Assembly: GCA_023053575.1 (NCBI GenBank)
Contig: JAKZAP010000001.1
Span: 24,384,533-24,448,532, forward strand
Direction: 5' to 3'
DNA length: 64,000 bases
DNA from: Branchinecta lynchi
Taxonomy: Eukaryota; Arthropoda; Branchiopoda; Anostraca; Branchinectidae
Below are positions 49,301 through 59,976 of this stretch, piece by piece. The notes beneath the pieces are model-generated. The model saw nothing but the letters and a program-made list of their open reading frames with translations. It had not been told where the DNA came from and made no database searches. The stretch's first letter is position 1. Every line of letters begins with the position of its first letter. A program made the position numbers and the translations under genes.

Positions 49301-52300
49301 CCGGAATCCGGCTAAAGCCGAAAAATTGGCTAACACTCAGAATGCCCACGATCATAATGCCCACGACTCAAAATGCCCACTAAAAATGCCAACAACTCAA
49401 AATGCCCACGGCTCAAAATGCCCACGACTCGAAATGCCACGACTCAAAATGCCCACTATTAGATAAATTTGAGGTTTTCAGTCCGTAATTAGGCGTGACG
49501 GGGGGAGTAGGCCGAGTATCAGAATGACGATAATCTTTTGATGAACTTGTATCCTCAATTATAAATATAAAACTGGTTTATTATTATTTACAAGAAACAT
49601 TTGTAGCCTATTGCATCGTGGTTAGATGCCGCAAAAGCGCTGTGCTTTCTTGAGGAAGCCTCTGACTGATGCTGAGCCCCCTTGGAACTTCTCTTTAAGT
49701 GCTTGAATTTGCTGGTCTTTCCGGAGCATTCTTCCGTTCTTTCAACGATATATATCCATGATCCGCAAGGGTTTCTGTACAAATAATAATATGAACAAAA
49801 TATACGTTTTCATGATTCCAACATCATTTGTGCTTCAAGAGTGTTCATTACAGATGAATATCTAGCGCTCTTAAAGTGCGCATCATCACGGACAATTCCA
49901 CAAATAAAATAGTTTCTAAGGACCCATGATCATTCTTATCTCAAGGGTTTTGCTTACAATTGATCGCAATTAAACCAACACACGAATTGACGAACACACG
50001 AACCTACTTTCACCCTACGATCCAGCCTTGCAAGTGCTGCATGAGCTTCCAGCTCTTGTTAATCAAGGAATCATTCTTACCTTCGTGATGCAAGTTAGCT
50101 GGTGGATTTGGATCTCCTGGTTTTGCTTTCTGGGTTGGCACAATTTTATACTACATTGCTTCTTTACTTTAACGCAAACAATTCTGAACAATCAAGAAAA
50201 AAAAATAATTCCTTTTGAAGCTTTTACCGTGGTTAATCCTATCCCTTATAATCTCGTGGTCCGCTATCCTAGGATGAATTTGGCCTCCGATACGACATTA
50301 GCCTCCCCTGCGACCACGCCGGCATTTCGTGGTCGTGGGCATTTCGAGTCGTGGGCATTTTAATCGTGGTCATTCTGATCGTGCGCATTTTAATCGTGGG
50401 CATTCTGAGCATGGGCATTGTGAGAGTGGGCAAAAAGATCGTGGTGATTTTGGGAACCACCCGGAAAATTTGTTAAAAACAAAAGTTCGATTAGATGACA
50501 GATTAAGGGGTTAGAACAGAGGCTGAGTCGGTATATGACAATCGTTTTCTTTACCCGGACATACAATTATTCCGGAATCCGGTTGTAACCGAATTTTTTT
50601 TTTAAGTCAAAATTTTAGTCAAAGTTGATTAGATGTTATTTATAGGGATAAGGAGATACGCTGGATTTTTTTTCTGAATTTTCTTTTTTTGCTGGACTAG
50701 TAGTTCGCCTGGAAATCAGGCGAAACCGGAAACTTGGCAGAAAGTAAAGCAGGAAGTAAATCAGGCGAAACCGGAAACTTGGCAGAAGTAAAGCAGAAGT
50801 AAAGTCTCGGTCAGTATCGTCAAAATAGATATGGCTTATAGAGGTATATCTGAACTTGGTTGTCTCTGATGATTAGCCTGTCCAAGACTGGATCTGACGA
50901 AGACAAGACCCGATTGTCTGAATCAAATATTAGATTTTTGTGATCCCATCGACACCTTTGGTCTTGTTCATCTGGTATGCACAGCGGCGAAAAGGGATGC
51001 AGACTTCCCAGCAAATACCTCTAGCTCCGCTCAATTTTATCGCTGTAGTCGCTGCATGGACCATTTCATTGTTCTTGAACTCATATTTTAAAGTACAAAC
51101 TAAGAAACAGCACTTCTGAACTCGAGTGCTTTACGCATAAAAATACTATAGGAAACAATCACTCTTGGTGATGTAGATCGCAAGATACCAAGAAGCTGCC
51201 GACTGTCTCGTCATAAGGACATATACATTGCGTTTTTTTCGGATTCACTTCTGTTATGTCGAAGTTTGTAGTTTGACTCTTGTTTGGTCTTCTTTGCGTT
51301 TTATTGAGTTCTTGTTTCCGAAACTCTGGTCTTTGGCAAACTATGTTTGCGAGGTAGTTCGTAGTTTGAGCTAGGTAGTTTCAGGTTCGAAACTACAGCA
51401 AATGGATGTGGAAACAAAACGGCGTGAAGCAAAACTTTTTACAAAAAATGAATTGCTATTAAGCGAAACAACGCCGAAACTACATACACAAAAAAAAACG
51501 CTCTTGAAGAATTTGAGATATTTTGTTCAAACTTGGCATAGGTATTGGTATCTTTGGATCAAATTCCAGATCAAGTTAGTAGATGGGCTTCGTAGCCCTA
51601 TATTTAGGGGGTGAGAGGAGTTTCAGACTAAGCGGCTACAGAAATTATTTTTTAAGACCAAACAAACTTTCTTTTAGGAGTAAGGAAACGTGCTGAATCC
51701 ATATCTGAAACACTTATTATTTCGCCCAGAATCCGGTCAAAACCGAAAAATTGTAGAAAGTCAAAGTTTTATCTCCAGTTGACTGGAGGTTGGATTTTGG
51801 GTAAGGAGACCTGCTGAATCCATATCTGAAACACATTTTCTCGCCCGACGAGTATGTCGGCCGGAGTCTGGTCGAAGCCAGAATAGTAGTAAAAGCGAAA
51901 GTTAGTTATTAAGTTATTGAAGGTTCAATATACGGGTAAGGAGACACGCCGAACACGTTTCTGAAGTTAATCTTTTTCTCCGGACAAGTGTTCACATGGA
52001 ATCTGGAAAACCAGAAATTTGGAAAAAAGGTTTTTTCCAAGGTCGATTAAAGTTTCGATATCGGGGTATAAATACATGCTGAGATCACATCTGAAGTTTA
52101 TCTTCTTACTGGTCAAGCATTTCGCCCCTAATCCAGCGAAAACTGGAAATTTGGTTGAACCGAAGTTTAATTCTCAAGTTTATGAGAACTAGATATTCCT
52201 TCAGCCCAAGCTGAAGAGAGTTTTGGTTTGGGGTCCATATCTGTTGTTAGTTTTCTCAACGGATCAGTGTTTTTACTATAGTTGACTAGTAAAACTTGGT

Positions 52301-55141
52301 AAAAGTTTGTTCAACGGGAAATAGAGAGGATGCGTCGGGAAACGATTTGTTTCTCTCCTTGGATTGGCAGTCTGGTTAGAATCATCGGCGGAAGTTTCCG
52401 TATGAGCCTATATAATTACCAGATTTTACTTTTGTCGAAAAATATTACCTAACCGATCTCATAGGGGCCAGCAAGTTCGGGGATTCTGGAAAACTGTCAG
52501 GATTCAGGACCAGATTGTCTGTATCCTGAAAAGACCCCTCTTGCTTATTCTGTCTTGAGGACTGCATGGTGAGTCTCAATTTTAAAACAATTTTAAACAT
52601 GGCCAGGTATAAGATGCGAACAAAAGAAATTGGGAATAGATAAATAAACCTTGCTAAACACACCGTAGAAGCAACGTGTCATTGTTTATTTTACACTAGC
52701 GCATCGAGTGGCAAAATAAGAACTAATCCGGAAGAAAATTTAGGAAGGGCGTATACGGTTGGTGGATCACACTTGTGAGAATGTAAAAGTTCCGGCTACA
52801 GCGAAAAAGCGTTGCATCCTAAAACAGAGAAAGATTCCTCTGACTCCCCAGTCATTGCAGTTCTAGGATCAATCGAGGGGTTATCCACTCTCGATTCTAG
52901 TGCACAGCAAGCGTCGGAGCCGTGGTGCCCAGACGGTGCCGTCACCGGCATACACCAAGAGCTTCGCAAGGGATGCCACGGGGAGCACAAAAGTTCACTT
53001 TGTTTGGAAGTTGAAGTAACAACTTTTCTTCGAAAGAACACGGTATGTTCTGTTACGACTGCTTATTTTTAGCTCGAGGAACACTTCTGTTAATAGTTAT
53101 TACAACATAATGGTCGTTTGCTTCGGACTCGGCTTCTAAGAACACTTTCTGATCCTTAGAAGCTCGAAAAATTGTACCACTGTGGCAACACTGAACGTCG
53201 CATTAAACCTTTTACTTCCAGTTCAAACAAGGGTGGGTAATAATACGTAAACATCACGTATAGCGCTATGCAGCTTATTACACTTATCTGAACAATGCTT
53301 AGCAATTGCCGTCGGAGATAACTCATTGCTAGGAATTGCAGTTTTGTCTAGCTTTCGGCTCGCATAAAAGCGGATGTATTTAGAGTATCGAACCATTCGA
53401 ACCTGGTCCTGTCTACAGGAGCCTGGTAGTGCTGGACGATATGTAGGGATATTGAAATATCGATATTTCGATATTTTCAAATTTGATTATCGATATTTCG
53501 ATATTCGAAAAATGTAGCATATCGGTTTACGATAATCGAAATATCGATATTTCGATATTTTCAAATTCGATTATCGATATTTCGATTATCGTAAACCGAT
53601 ATGCTACATTTTTCATGGACAAAAAAACTTAACAAGACAAAGACTAAACTAAAAGAACAAAGTCAACATTTCCATTAAGAAATAGTAGCATTTCCACGCT
53701 TTTACTTCCCAGTCAGTTTCTCCTCCTCACTCGACATCAAATTTAAAATCCCTGATTTGTTCTTTTATTTTGAAAATCGAATGGTAGAGCTGTTGCACAT
53801 CGTAATGCAACTATGGAAAATATCGATATTTGAAAAGTCAATATCGATATTTTTTAATATTATCGATAATTCGATTATCGTATCGAATATCGCCCAACAC
53901 TAGAGCCTGGTCCTGTCTTGTTAAGAGTAGCTCGTCTTACAGGAAAGAAGACCAATGAGAAATCCCGTTTCTTGGTGGTGTCCAGCAATCTCGCGCCCTT
54001 CAGAAATAGTCAGCCAACAACGAGACAAAACCAAGAACAAATAAGCACCAGAACCTCCGTCTCCCTATCTCTGTAATACGACCATGCGACCTCGACAAAC
54101 AGCAATCTCGCAGTAAAGTCCCGGAGAAGGAATTTTCAAAGTAAAAGCCGATTGGTTGTCTGAACGTGCTGTATAGCGGGTCAGAGCGCCTTTTTCTTTA
54201 TGTTTATGATATGCGCAGCGGTAAAGAGGGAAGAACACGGGTGTCAACTCAAAGCTCAGGAAAAACCTCTAGCTCACGTCAGTTTTGTCGGGGTATCCAA
54301 AGTCGCTGCACGGGACCAAACACATAGGTTCTATGTTCTTGATAAATCTGAGCTTCCATACCTCAGACTGATGAGGGACGAGTACTCTAATTTACAACAT
54401 TATCACAATTTCCTACTTTTTTAATCCGTAAGTTTTCCAGCATAGCCTGCTTCATTCAGGCTTTTGCTGAAATTCAGATTCTCCGTGTCTGTATGACTAT
54501 CGGAAGTCGCGCAAGCAGCGCAGAAAACCTTAGATTAGTCAAAATAATCCAATAAGATCAAATATCTGTTAAACTTTAAGCGCTCTTTCTTAACGGGCAC
54601 CCTGTGAGCGAAGGTTAAATGCAGTTAGACTGTTCAAACCGGGAACCAAAAAGATGCACGGTTTGGCACGGCATGGCGTAGGAGGCACAAGTAATAAAAT
54701 ACGATTAGCAAGTAGTAGGCTAGATAGGAGTGAGAGTTCGTAACACCAGAGCCTCAAAGAAATCACGTTACAACAATGTTCGTGTCCCTCACTGTGAAGC
54801 CTGAAAGAGCCCTTGTAGTTTCCGTGCCTCTTTTTAGTACTCATGTCTCCTACACCATGTCGCGCCGCGCCTTGCCTCTTTTTAGTCGATCTCTGTAATA
54901 AGAAGCTAAAATATACCTGCACGTTGACTAGCTTCCATGCCTCCAATTCAATCTTTTTTTTGTCCAGGGACTCGTCTTGAAGATACTTGAGTATCACCCT
55001 GAGTCCCTGGATGTTTGGATATCCCAAGGAATCATAGAATCTGATAGTTTTCATTTTTATGTCCACCACCGCCATGCACCAGTGCCGTGCATGTGCGATG
55101 TGGACTGGAACAAGTACCAGGTCGTATGCGAAGATGTCCAC
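46142..55141 (-). CDS. SENP1-like: SENP1/2-like SUMO-specific cysteine protease, C-terminal exons (partial)
   Basis: Two exons, 55141-54917 and 46306-46142, join in phase 0 to give the C-terminal ~129 residues of a ULP1/SENP (peptidase C48) catalytic domain ending at TGA. These enzymes mature SUMO precursors and remove SUMO from proteins, mainly in the nucleus and at nuclear pores. The triad is visible: His in ARHWCMAVVD, Asp in RFYDSLG, Cys in GFDCGIF; the oxyanion Gln is in IPHQKNG. VDIFAYDLVLVPVH and MPYFRRRM match SENP1/2 better than SENP6/7. The upstream part (WLND..N) was not found in 55.9-64 kb and probably lies outside. The 8.6-kb intron is full of repeats. Confidence 0.93.
46530..46810 (+). 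repeat. Dispersed repeat, copy 2
   Basis: Same order of blocks as 41090-41370. Lies in the SENP intron, close to the terminal exon. Confidence 0.65.
47225..47558. mobile_element. MITE with TTTACACGG inverted ends
   Basis: TTTACACGGAGGGTATTT at 47225 and AAATACCCGCCGTGTAAA ending at 47558 are inverse with one mismatch. Internal ACCCGGGTATT-type repeats. Superfamily not resolved. Confidence 0.7.
48233..48884 (-). mobile_element. 5'-truncated LINE (RT C-terminal part) with TAGAT target duplication
   Basis: Minus frames encode NYVRPISEYGCQIWHPGLSK, AQDDEIKRLQKRA and, after a frameshift, EPRIILGHNYKSYNESLQIL, ERRHNLLMRFGHQI, a typical post-RT region of Jockey/CR1-like LINEs. The 3' tail is (ATTG)n on the minus strand. 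TAGAT lies at 48228-48232 and 48885-48889. Dead on arrival: truncated and frameshifted. Confidence 0.88.
49588..49774 (-). pseudogene. Terminal-exon-like ORF inside the Mutator-like element
   Basis: Acceptor ATTATTTGTACAG, then an open frame NPCGSWIYIVERTEECSGKT, SKFKHLKRSSKGAQHQSEAS, SRKHSAFAASNHDAIGYKCF, L, stop, followed within 15 bp by AATAATAAA, a likely poly(A) signal. Domain unknown. The phase does not directly fit the 50081-50183 module, so an intervening exon may be lost. It could be a captured host gene end or a transposase end. Confidence 0.45.
50081..50183 (-). pseudogene. 103-bp exon-like module, copy 2
   Basis: Same length and splice sites as 6429-6531 (acceptor TTGTTCAG, donor GTAAGAAT). 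The frame shares KIVPTQKAKPGDPNPPANLH with copy 1, but has stop codons upstream of it. Confidence 0.5.
51505..52290 (-). repeat. Diverged R1 copy
   Basis: AGATGGGCTTCGTAGCCCTA followed by GGTAAGGAGAC.TGCTGAATCC modules with decayed CCGG cores. Belongs to an older R1 subfamily, like 2960-3620. Confidence 0.65.
52900..53070. repeat. Dispersed repeat, inverted relative of 43360-43560
   Basis: GGGGAGCACAAAAGTTCAC, GAAGTTGAAGTAACAACTTT and CGAAAGAACACGGT blocks. Confidence 0.55.
53427..53902. mobile_element. hAT-type MITE with TATCGATATTTCGAT repeats and 8-bp target duplication
   Basis: Ends TAGTGCTGGACGATAT and ATATCGCCCAACACTA (inverse with mismatches). GAGCCTGG flanks both sides (53419-53426, 53903-53910). 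Inside is a long inverted repeat around AATGTAGCATATCGGTTTAC and its complement, and many ATCGATATTTCGAT units. No coding. Confidence 0.85.
54917..55141 (-). CDS. SENP1-like: SENP exon with catalytic His and Asp
   Basis: 225 bp, phase 0 at both ends; acceptor TTTTGTGTTATAG, donor GTATAT. Product VDIFAYDLVLVPVHIAHARH, WCMAVVDIKMKTIRFYDSLG, YPNIQGLRVILKYLQDESLD, KKKIELEAWKLVNVQ. Matches SENP1 '[45 protein letters not shown]'. A two-to-three-residue insertion precedes the catalytic His. Its right neighbour is a decayed duplicate of this exon. Confidence 0.96.
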
Positions 55142-55366
55142 CTATAACACAAAATCCAGAGTGAATAAATAACAAGCAAATAAATAAATTGGCACGAAAC
55201 GGCTGCTATATCGAAATTCCAAACATTCAAGAACAAGATATGGGGAGACCCATCGGATTTCCAGCCTTCGCTGGATGTTCCTGTCCCTCACTCTGAAGCA
55301 TGAAAGGGTTCTTTTAATTTCCGTGCCTCGTTTTAGTCCATCTCTGTAAAAGAAGCTTAAGAATAC

Positions 55367-55871
55367 CTGCATGCTGTCCAGCTTCCAATTTGAAGCATTG
55401 AACTCCGTCTTCTTTTTTCGAGGGCCTCGTCTTCAAGGTATTTGAGTATACCCCTTGACGCCTCATCATTTTTGGCTCCCGTGGAGTCATAATATCGGGG
55501 GCCTCGTTTTTGTTGCACGCTGCAGGTCCACTTCTCTGCCAATTCCGGGCTGATTCTGTCTTCATCCGTTTTTGCACTTCAGTGCTTCCGAGGAAGACGG
55601 CAGCGCTTCTCGAGAATCGCGGACTTGCTCACCGACCAAGTCCGTGCTTCCCTGCAAGATGCTGCAGCACTGCCGCTTCAACCAAGAAGAAAGTGGATTC
55701 AAAAACGCATATTGTGCAAAAGCAAAGAAGTGCTGCAGCAGCGATGGGGCAGCGCTATTGCAACAAAAACGAGGCTCGGATATGTTCCTCAACGACATCT
55801 ACTACCGCCATCCACCAATGATTTTTTAAGTGCACTGGCACTAGGACAAGGTCATTATCAAATATGTTGAC
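55367..55871 (-). pseudogene. Decayed tandem duplicate of the SENP His/Asp exon
   Basis: Acceptor GTGTTTTAG and donor GTATTC are kept. The first part reads VNIFDNDLVLVPVHLKNHWW, MAVVDVVEEHIR, with the catalytic His retained. After a 275-bp insertion with a stop comes YYDSTGAKNDEASRGILKYL, EDEALEKRRRSS, with the catalytic Asp retained. Flanking intron sequence is duplicated too (55262-55366 resembles 54770-54916; 55872-55960 resembles 55142-55260), so this is a tandem genomic duplication of about 0.5 kb. If spliced in, it would truncate the protease. Confidence 0.88.
55501..55775. mobile_element. 275-bp insertion with 17-bp perfect inverted ends
   Basis: GCCTCGTTTTTGTTGCA at 55501-55517 and TGCAACAAAAACGAGGC at 55759-55775. 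It interrupts the duplicated SENP exon between HIR and YYD. TCGG occurs close to both edges (possible short target duplication). GC-rich interior with no recognised product. Confidence 0.75.
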
Positions 55872-55959
55872 CTAAAACACCAAAACTAATAAATAATAAA
55901 TATATTGGGATAAAAGGCTGCTATGTCGATACTCCAAACATCCAAGGTAGTACAGTAAA

Positions 55960-57707
55960 TCTACGAGATTTAATAGCTAAAGCTTGATCAAATGTCAATA
56001 CCAATGGTCATAGTCCAGAAGAGACAAAATTCTGTACATATCCGAAATCTAAAGCGTTAGCTAAAGGCGAAAGTATTTTTGTCCACTTTTATTCCGTTTT
56101 TGTATTTATTTTTGGAAAAAATGTTTCTATACCAGTTTGGCTTCAAGAACCCGTTTCTCAAGTCTCTTTCAATCCCACATTTAATATTTCATGATTGGTT
56201 TTAATGTCTTTTTCTGATTTGTTCGCTGTATATATAGCACGGAAGAAACATAAGTTTTTTACCTCATACTCAATTCTAATGTCCCTTTTTAGTTTCTATG
56301 ACTTGAGTTATTGGTTTTGTACAATATTTGACAAATTTGCAAATTTTTATGCATTCCCCCCCCCCCCCAGAACCAAAGATACGATTTTTAAGTTCGCCTT
56401 GGATTTGAAACTTTCTGCAGATATTAGAGGACTACAAAAAAACTCAAATCCAAATATAGTGCCCTGTACCAGAGAGCACGACAGGAAGCTTCTATACAAT
56501 TATACTTTAGCCCAACCCACGGCTTGACAACCCAGGGGGATGAAGGGTTGTTAAGCTGTGGTCCAACCAAACTAGCCACACACAAAGTGTCTATGATTTT
56601 GTGTATAATCTAACACAAGCTGCCTACCACTTGCGGTGTGGCACACTCTCTGATTGTTGGTATATCACTGTATCTAGTGTTTTATACTTCAACTTGAGTG
56701 GCGGGGAAGTGAAGGGGGGGGGGGGGGGTATAAGGCAACTTGTTGAATTTTAAGTGTCCCTGACCTGTCGAGCCTGAACCATCCCAACCCATCGCAGATT
56801 ACACCCCTCCGTATAGACCTCGTCTTAGACACTGTGTGCATTTCAACTATTGAAATCAATGCAAATGCCACATCAGCCACTTTCTCAGAATTTTAAGGAA
56901 TTATATGTTTCTCTTATTTGGCTAGACGATTTGATACCGTTTTTGTTTTCACCGATACCGTACCATTTTAGATTTCCATTCGTGAATCAGCGTTTTGCAT
57001 AGCACGATCTGCAAGAAGGTATTTATCACCTTGACCTCGGTCCTATTGACTTCTTGTTTCTTAGATCCCAACCCAGGGTGAACTTACGGCTTAGAATCGA
57101 AGTAAGGGGTCATTTGGATTATGGGATTTTTAAGCCTCCCAAAGCACTGCCCATTCTAAGTATTTTCGCATAATATATTCATTCCTAGACACCTGCAGAA
57201 ACCAAAGACCTTACATTTCTTCGGGAAGACTGCCTGCACCACACGGGGTAGGTAATCTATTTAGATTGTATACACCACCAGAGACGGCTTGGGTTTTGCT
57301 AGTTTGGTTGGACGAGAGGGCAACTCGCACAGCCCTCCACTCCCACAAAGCGGTTAGACTGGAGTACTTGGAAGCCTCGCACAGCACTCCGTGCTACTTT
57401 CTCCAGTCCACCTATGTCTGCAGAAGTTGATCATCCCCCTATACTACCTATATAAAATTATGACCTTGGCTTTATTTATTTCTGATATTCTACATGCAAA
57501 TCGAGGGCAAACTTATGGTTTTGTTCACAGCCTATTTGCGTTACACCCCCCATCCACACTCAAGTTAGAATACCAGATACAGCGTCATACTCACTTTCAG
57601 AGAATACCACACCACAAGGTGATAGGCACTCCTGCTAAACAGACGGCTTGGGTGGCTGAGACGGCTTGGGTGTTGCTAGTTTGATGAACTGGATGTGACA
57701 CCCCAAC
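55960..57707. other. Upstream SENP region, no exon found
   Basis: I looked for the WLND..INFY segment of the protease on the minus strand and did not see it. GTCCAACCAAACTAGC at about 56561 and its complement GCTAGTTTGGTTGGAC at about 57297 bound a ~750-bp region and may be element ends. C and G runs occur at 56356 and 56715. Confidence 0.4.
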
Positions 57708-57709
57708 TA

Positions 57710-57925
57710 CAGTAGAGGTATGCTTATGTGAACAGTTACTTGAATGTGAACAGTGCAGCTTTGGGCTAAATGGTAGAATGAAGATCCAAAATACCCTATA
57801 CAGGTGTTTTCAGATGCCCTTAATTACCTACTTTGGCTAACTTGTAGTTAGCTTTAGACACAAGAAGTGCCTGAGAAGGGCAAAGTCCACTGTCAACAAA
57901 CGTTCACATAAGCATACCTCTACTG
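57710..57925. mobile_element. Tc1/mariner-type MITE (TA target)
   Basis: CAGTAGAGGTATGCTTATGT, GAAC at the left and its inverse, GTTCACATAAGCATACCTCT, ACTG at the right, with TA at both edges (57708-57709, 57926-57927). 216 bp, no coding. Confidence 0.85.
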
Positions 57926-58087
57926 TATCTCAATGCTGTTGATTTGAAAAATGGTTTTGAAAATGTTAATCATTACAAAGTTGGGCGGTAGCATACATAA
58001 TATTTTCACTGGATGATTTTTTTTCACTTAATGTTCATAAGTATTGTTTCTAGAAATTATAAAAAGAAAGAAAAAGATGTAGTCTTA

Positions 58088-58320
58088 GAGCGTGTTCCAT
58101 CCTAGTTACCGTAGTTACTATGCATGACGTCACGAATTTTGGCTTTTTGCCGGCAAGGCTGGGACGATTTTTCTATTTTCCAGCAGAATATCCCGCCACG
58201 GGCGAATCCGACCAATCACGTTACAGAGATCCGTAGTTACTACGCTTACTACGCTCCCGAGCGTGGTAAGCAAATAGTTACTATTTCGAGAAGGTTGGAA
58301 CGGTCAGCGTAATAAATTTT
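58088..58320 (+). repeat. Dispersed repeat, inverted relative of 1148-1392
   Basis: GAGCGTGTTCCATCCTAGTT, GTAGTTACTA, TTTTTCTATTTTC, GGAGCG-type and GAAGGTTGGAACGGTCAGCG blocks match 1148-1392 in reverse. Confidence 0.65.
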
Positions 58321-58844
58321 CGTGAGGCTGGAACGAGAAGGTTGGAACGTGTAGTCAAGGTGCAGATTGTCTTTCGCTGAGCTTTTTGGTTTTGACGACA
58401 AATGACCCCAGAAACAGTTCCAGGACTCAGTTGAGAATAAACATGCCTCATTTGCTTTTCCGTAAAAAGCCATTTTAGGAAATAAAAAAATATAAAAGAC
58501 CTCTCTGTAACTGAAAAGAAGATCGGAAATGGCTTCTGTGGGCCAAAGTACATCAAAAGCATGTGTCGCAAGCCACAGAGTTCGTCCGACATTTTTTCAA
58601 AAATATCTATCCAAAGGATAGAAGTGCAAAAATGATAATTTTGCCCATGCTACTGCTAAATTTTGTATATTTTGTACATAATTTTTTTCTGATCAGGACA
58701 GAGTAGAAAACATTTGTAATGCAATTTTTTCCAGGTCAGAGTCTAGATTGACTGTTCTAATGCCGAAATATGATGAGACAACGAATTTCTGGCCTTCGTT
58801 GGAGTGCGTAATGGACCGTTCACGCTTGTGTTGTACCATGAATA

Positions 58845-59770
58845 ACAAGACCTAAGGTTTCGATTGGATCACAAAAATCGAATATTTGGTCCAGACAATT
58901 GGGTCTTGTCTTCGCCAGATCCAGTCTTCGCCATGCTAATCATCTGAGAAAACCAAATTCAGATATACCTCTATAAACCATATCTATTTTAAGGATACTG
59001 ACGGAAACTTCCTGCTTTTATTCTGCCAAATTTCCGGTTTCGGCCGAACCGAGCGAACTACTTGTCCAGCAAAAAAAATAACAATTCAGAAACGAATTCA
59101 GCATATCTTCTTGTCCCTATAAAGAACATATAATAGCTTCAAATAAAACTTTACACTTATAACATTTCCGGTTTCAACCGGATTCCGGACGAATTATATG
59201 TCCGGTTGAAAAAATGATTGTCATATACAGACTCAGCGTCTTTTCTTAGCCTTAAGTCTGTCATCTAATCAACTTCAAACGAAACTTTCGCTTTTAACAA
59301 ATTTTCCCAGTTTGGCCGAATTCCGGGCGAACTAGTTGTTCGACGAGAAAATGGTTTGCATCATCGTGTTCAGAATGTCTTCTTACTCCATTATCTAGCA
59401 TCTAATCAACTTCAAATAAAACTTTTAATTCTAACGAACTTTCCGGTTTTTGCCGGATTCCTGACAAACTACTTATCCGGCAAGAAAATGGTTTTCACCA
59501 TCGTCCTTCAGAATTTCTTCTTACCCGATCTCACCGATATCACATTAGCTGTTTAAAAATATTTTGTTTGCACCTTAATTTGAACCCCCTCCCCCGCCCC
59601 TAAATGTAGGGCTACAGAGCCCATCTACGAACTTGACCTTATCGTTGACACCAAAGAATCCTCACACCAAGTTTCATCAAAATATCTCATTACCTTCGAG
59701 AGTTATCGTGCTGACAGACGGACGGACGGAGAACTTTTAAGATGTCATACGTATCCCTCCACTTACGTTT
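58845..59770 (+). mobile_element. R1 repeat lacking its 3' palindrome
   Basis: ACAAGACCTAAGGTTTCGAT, GATCACAAAAA, partner GGGTCTTGT, three CCGG modules, GCTACAGAGCCCATCTACGA and ACAGACGGACGGACGGAG. Stops at CCTCCACTTACGTTT, exactly where the possible exon begins. Confidence 0.85.
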
Positions 59771-59976
59771 CCTCCTCTTCCGTTCAACTTGAAAGTCAAG
59801 TTGTACGCCAACGTACTGCGCAGATTAACAACACGGAGCCTGGAGCCTGCCAATGAATCTGAACAGAACCTAACCTTTGATCACTTTAAGAATATTGAAC
59901 ATCCTGAAATGTGGAATTTTAGATCAGCCTCGACCGGTTTTGTGCAAATACAGTATGCCGTGTCACTTGGACCATT
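59771..59976 (+). CDS. Possible exon of an unrecognised gene
   Basis: The open plus frame LPFNLKVKLYANVLRRLTTR, SLEPANESEQNLTFDHFKNI, EHPEMWNFRSASTGFVQIQY, AVSLGPL ends at TT|GTAAGTTTC, a strong donor. A pyrimidine tract (TTTCCTCCTCTTCCGTTCAA) leads in, and an acceptor could be the AG in TTGAAAG near 59793. Composition is protein-like and not repetitive in the window. I do not recognise the family, and no neighbouring exon was found, so it may be a fragment of a gene lying to the right or a relic. Confidence 0.4.

Larger units (their letters stand above)
49329..50460. mobile_element. Mutator-like element, copy 2 (long), inside R1
   Basis: Left end CTAACACTCAGAATGCCCACG with seven AATGCCCACGACTCAAA-type units; right end the inverse, GTGGGCATTTT units and TTTTGGGAACCAC. 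Flanked by GAAAAATTG (49319-49327) and GAAAATTTG (50464-50472), a probable ~9-bp target duplication in R1. Carries two exon-like segments on the minus strand (50081-50183 and 49588-49774). Confidence 0.75.
48073..50969 (-). mobile_element. R1 repeat interrupted by a LINE and a Mutator-like element
   Basis: R1 pieces: 48073-48232 (TTTTTGGGATCCCAAAATGT .. AAGTTCGTAGAT), 48885-49328 (AGATGGGCTATGTAG, CCGG modules) and 50461-50969 (CCGGAAAATTTGTTAAAA .. GATCCCATCGACACCTTTGG, TCTTGTT). Removing the two inserts restores the R1 order. Confidence 0.88.

Noticed and set aside
52449..52525. Exon-like segment on the minus strand (acceptor CTTTTCAG, 25 codons DTDNLVLNPDSFPESPN.., donor GTAATA)
   Set aside because: It would fall between the two SENP exons, but those join directly in phase 0 and match SENP1 without a gap; its phase 2 end fits neither SENP nor ABCC. 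Probably chance.
58281..58592. Minus ORF beginning MSDELCGLRHM as a candidate ABCC first exon
   Set aside because: It has no good donor after the first residues and lies beyond the SENP exons on the same strand, so it is an unlikely first exon for a gene whose second exon is at 24 kb.
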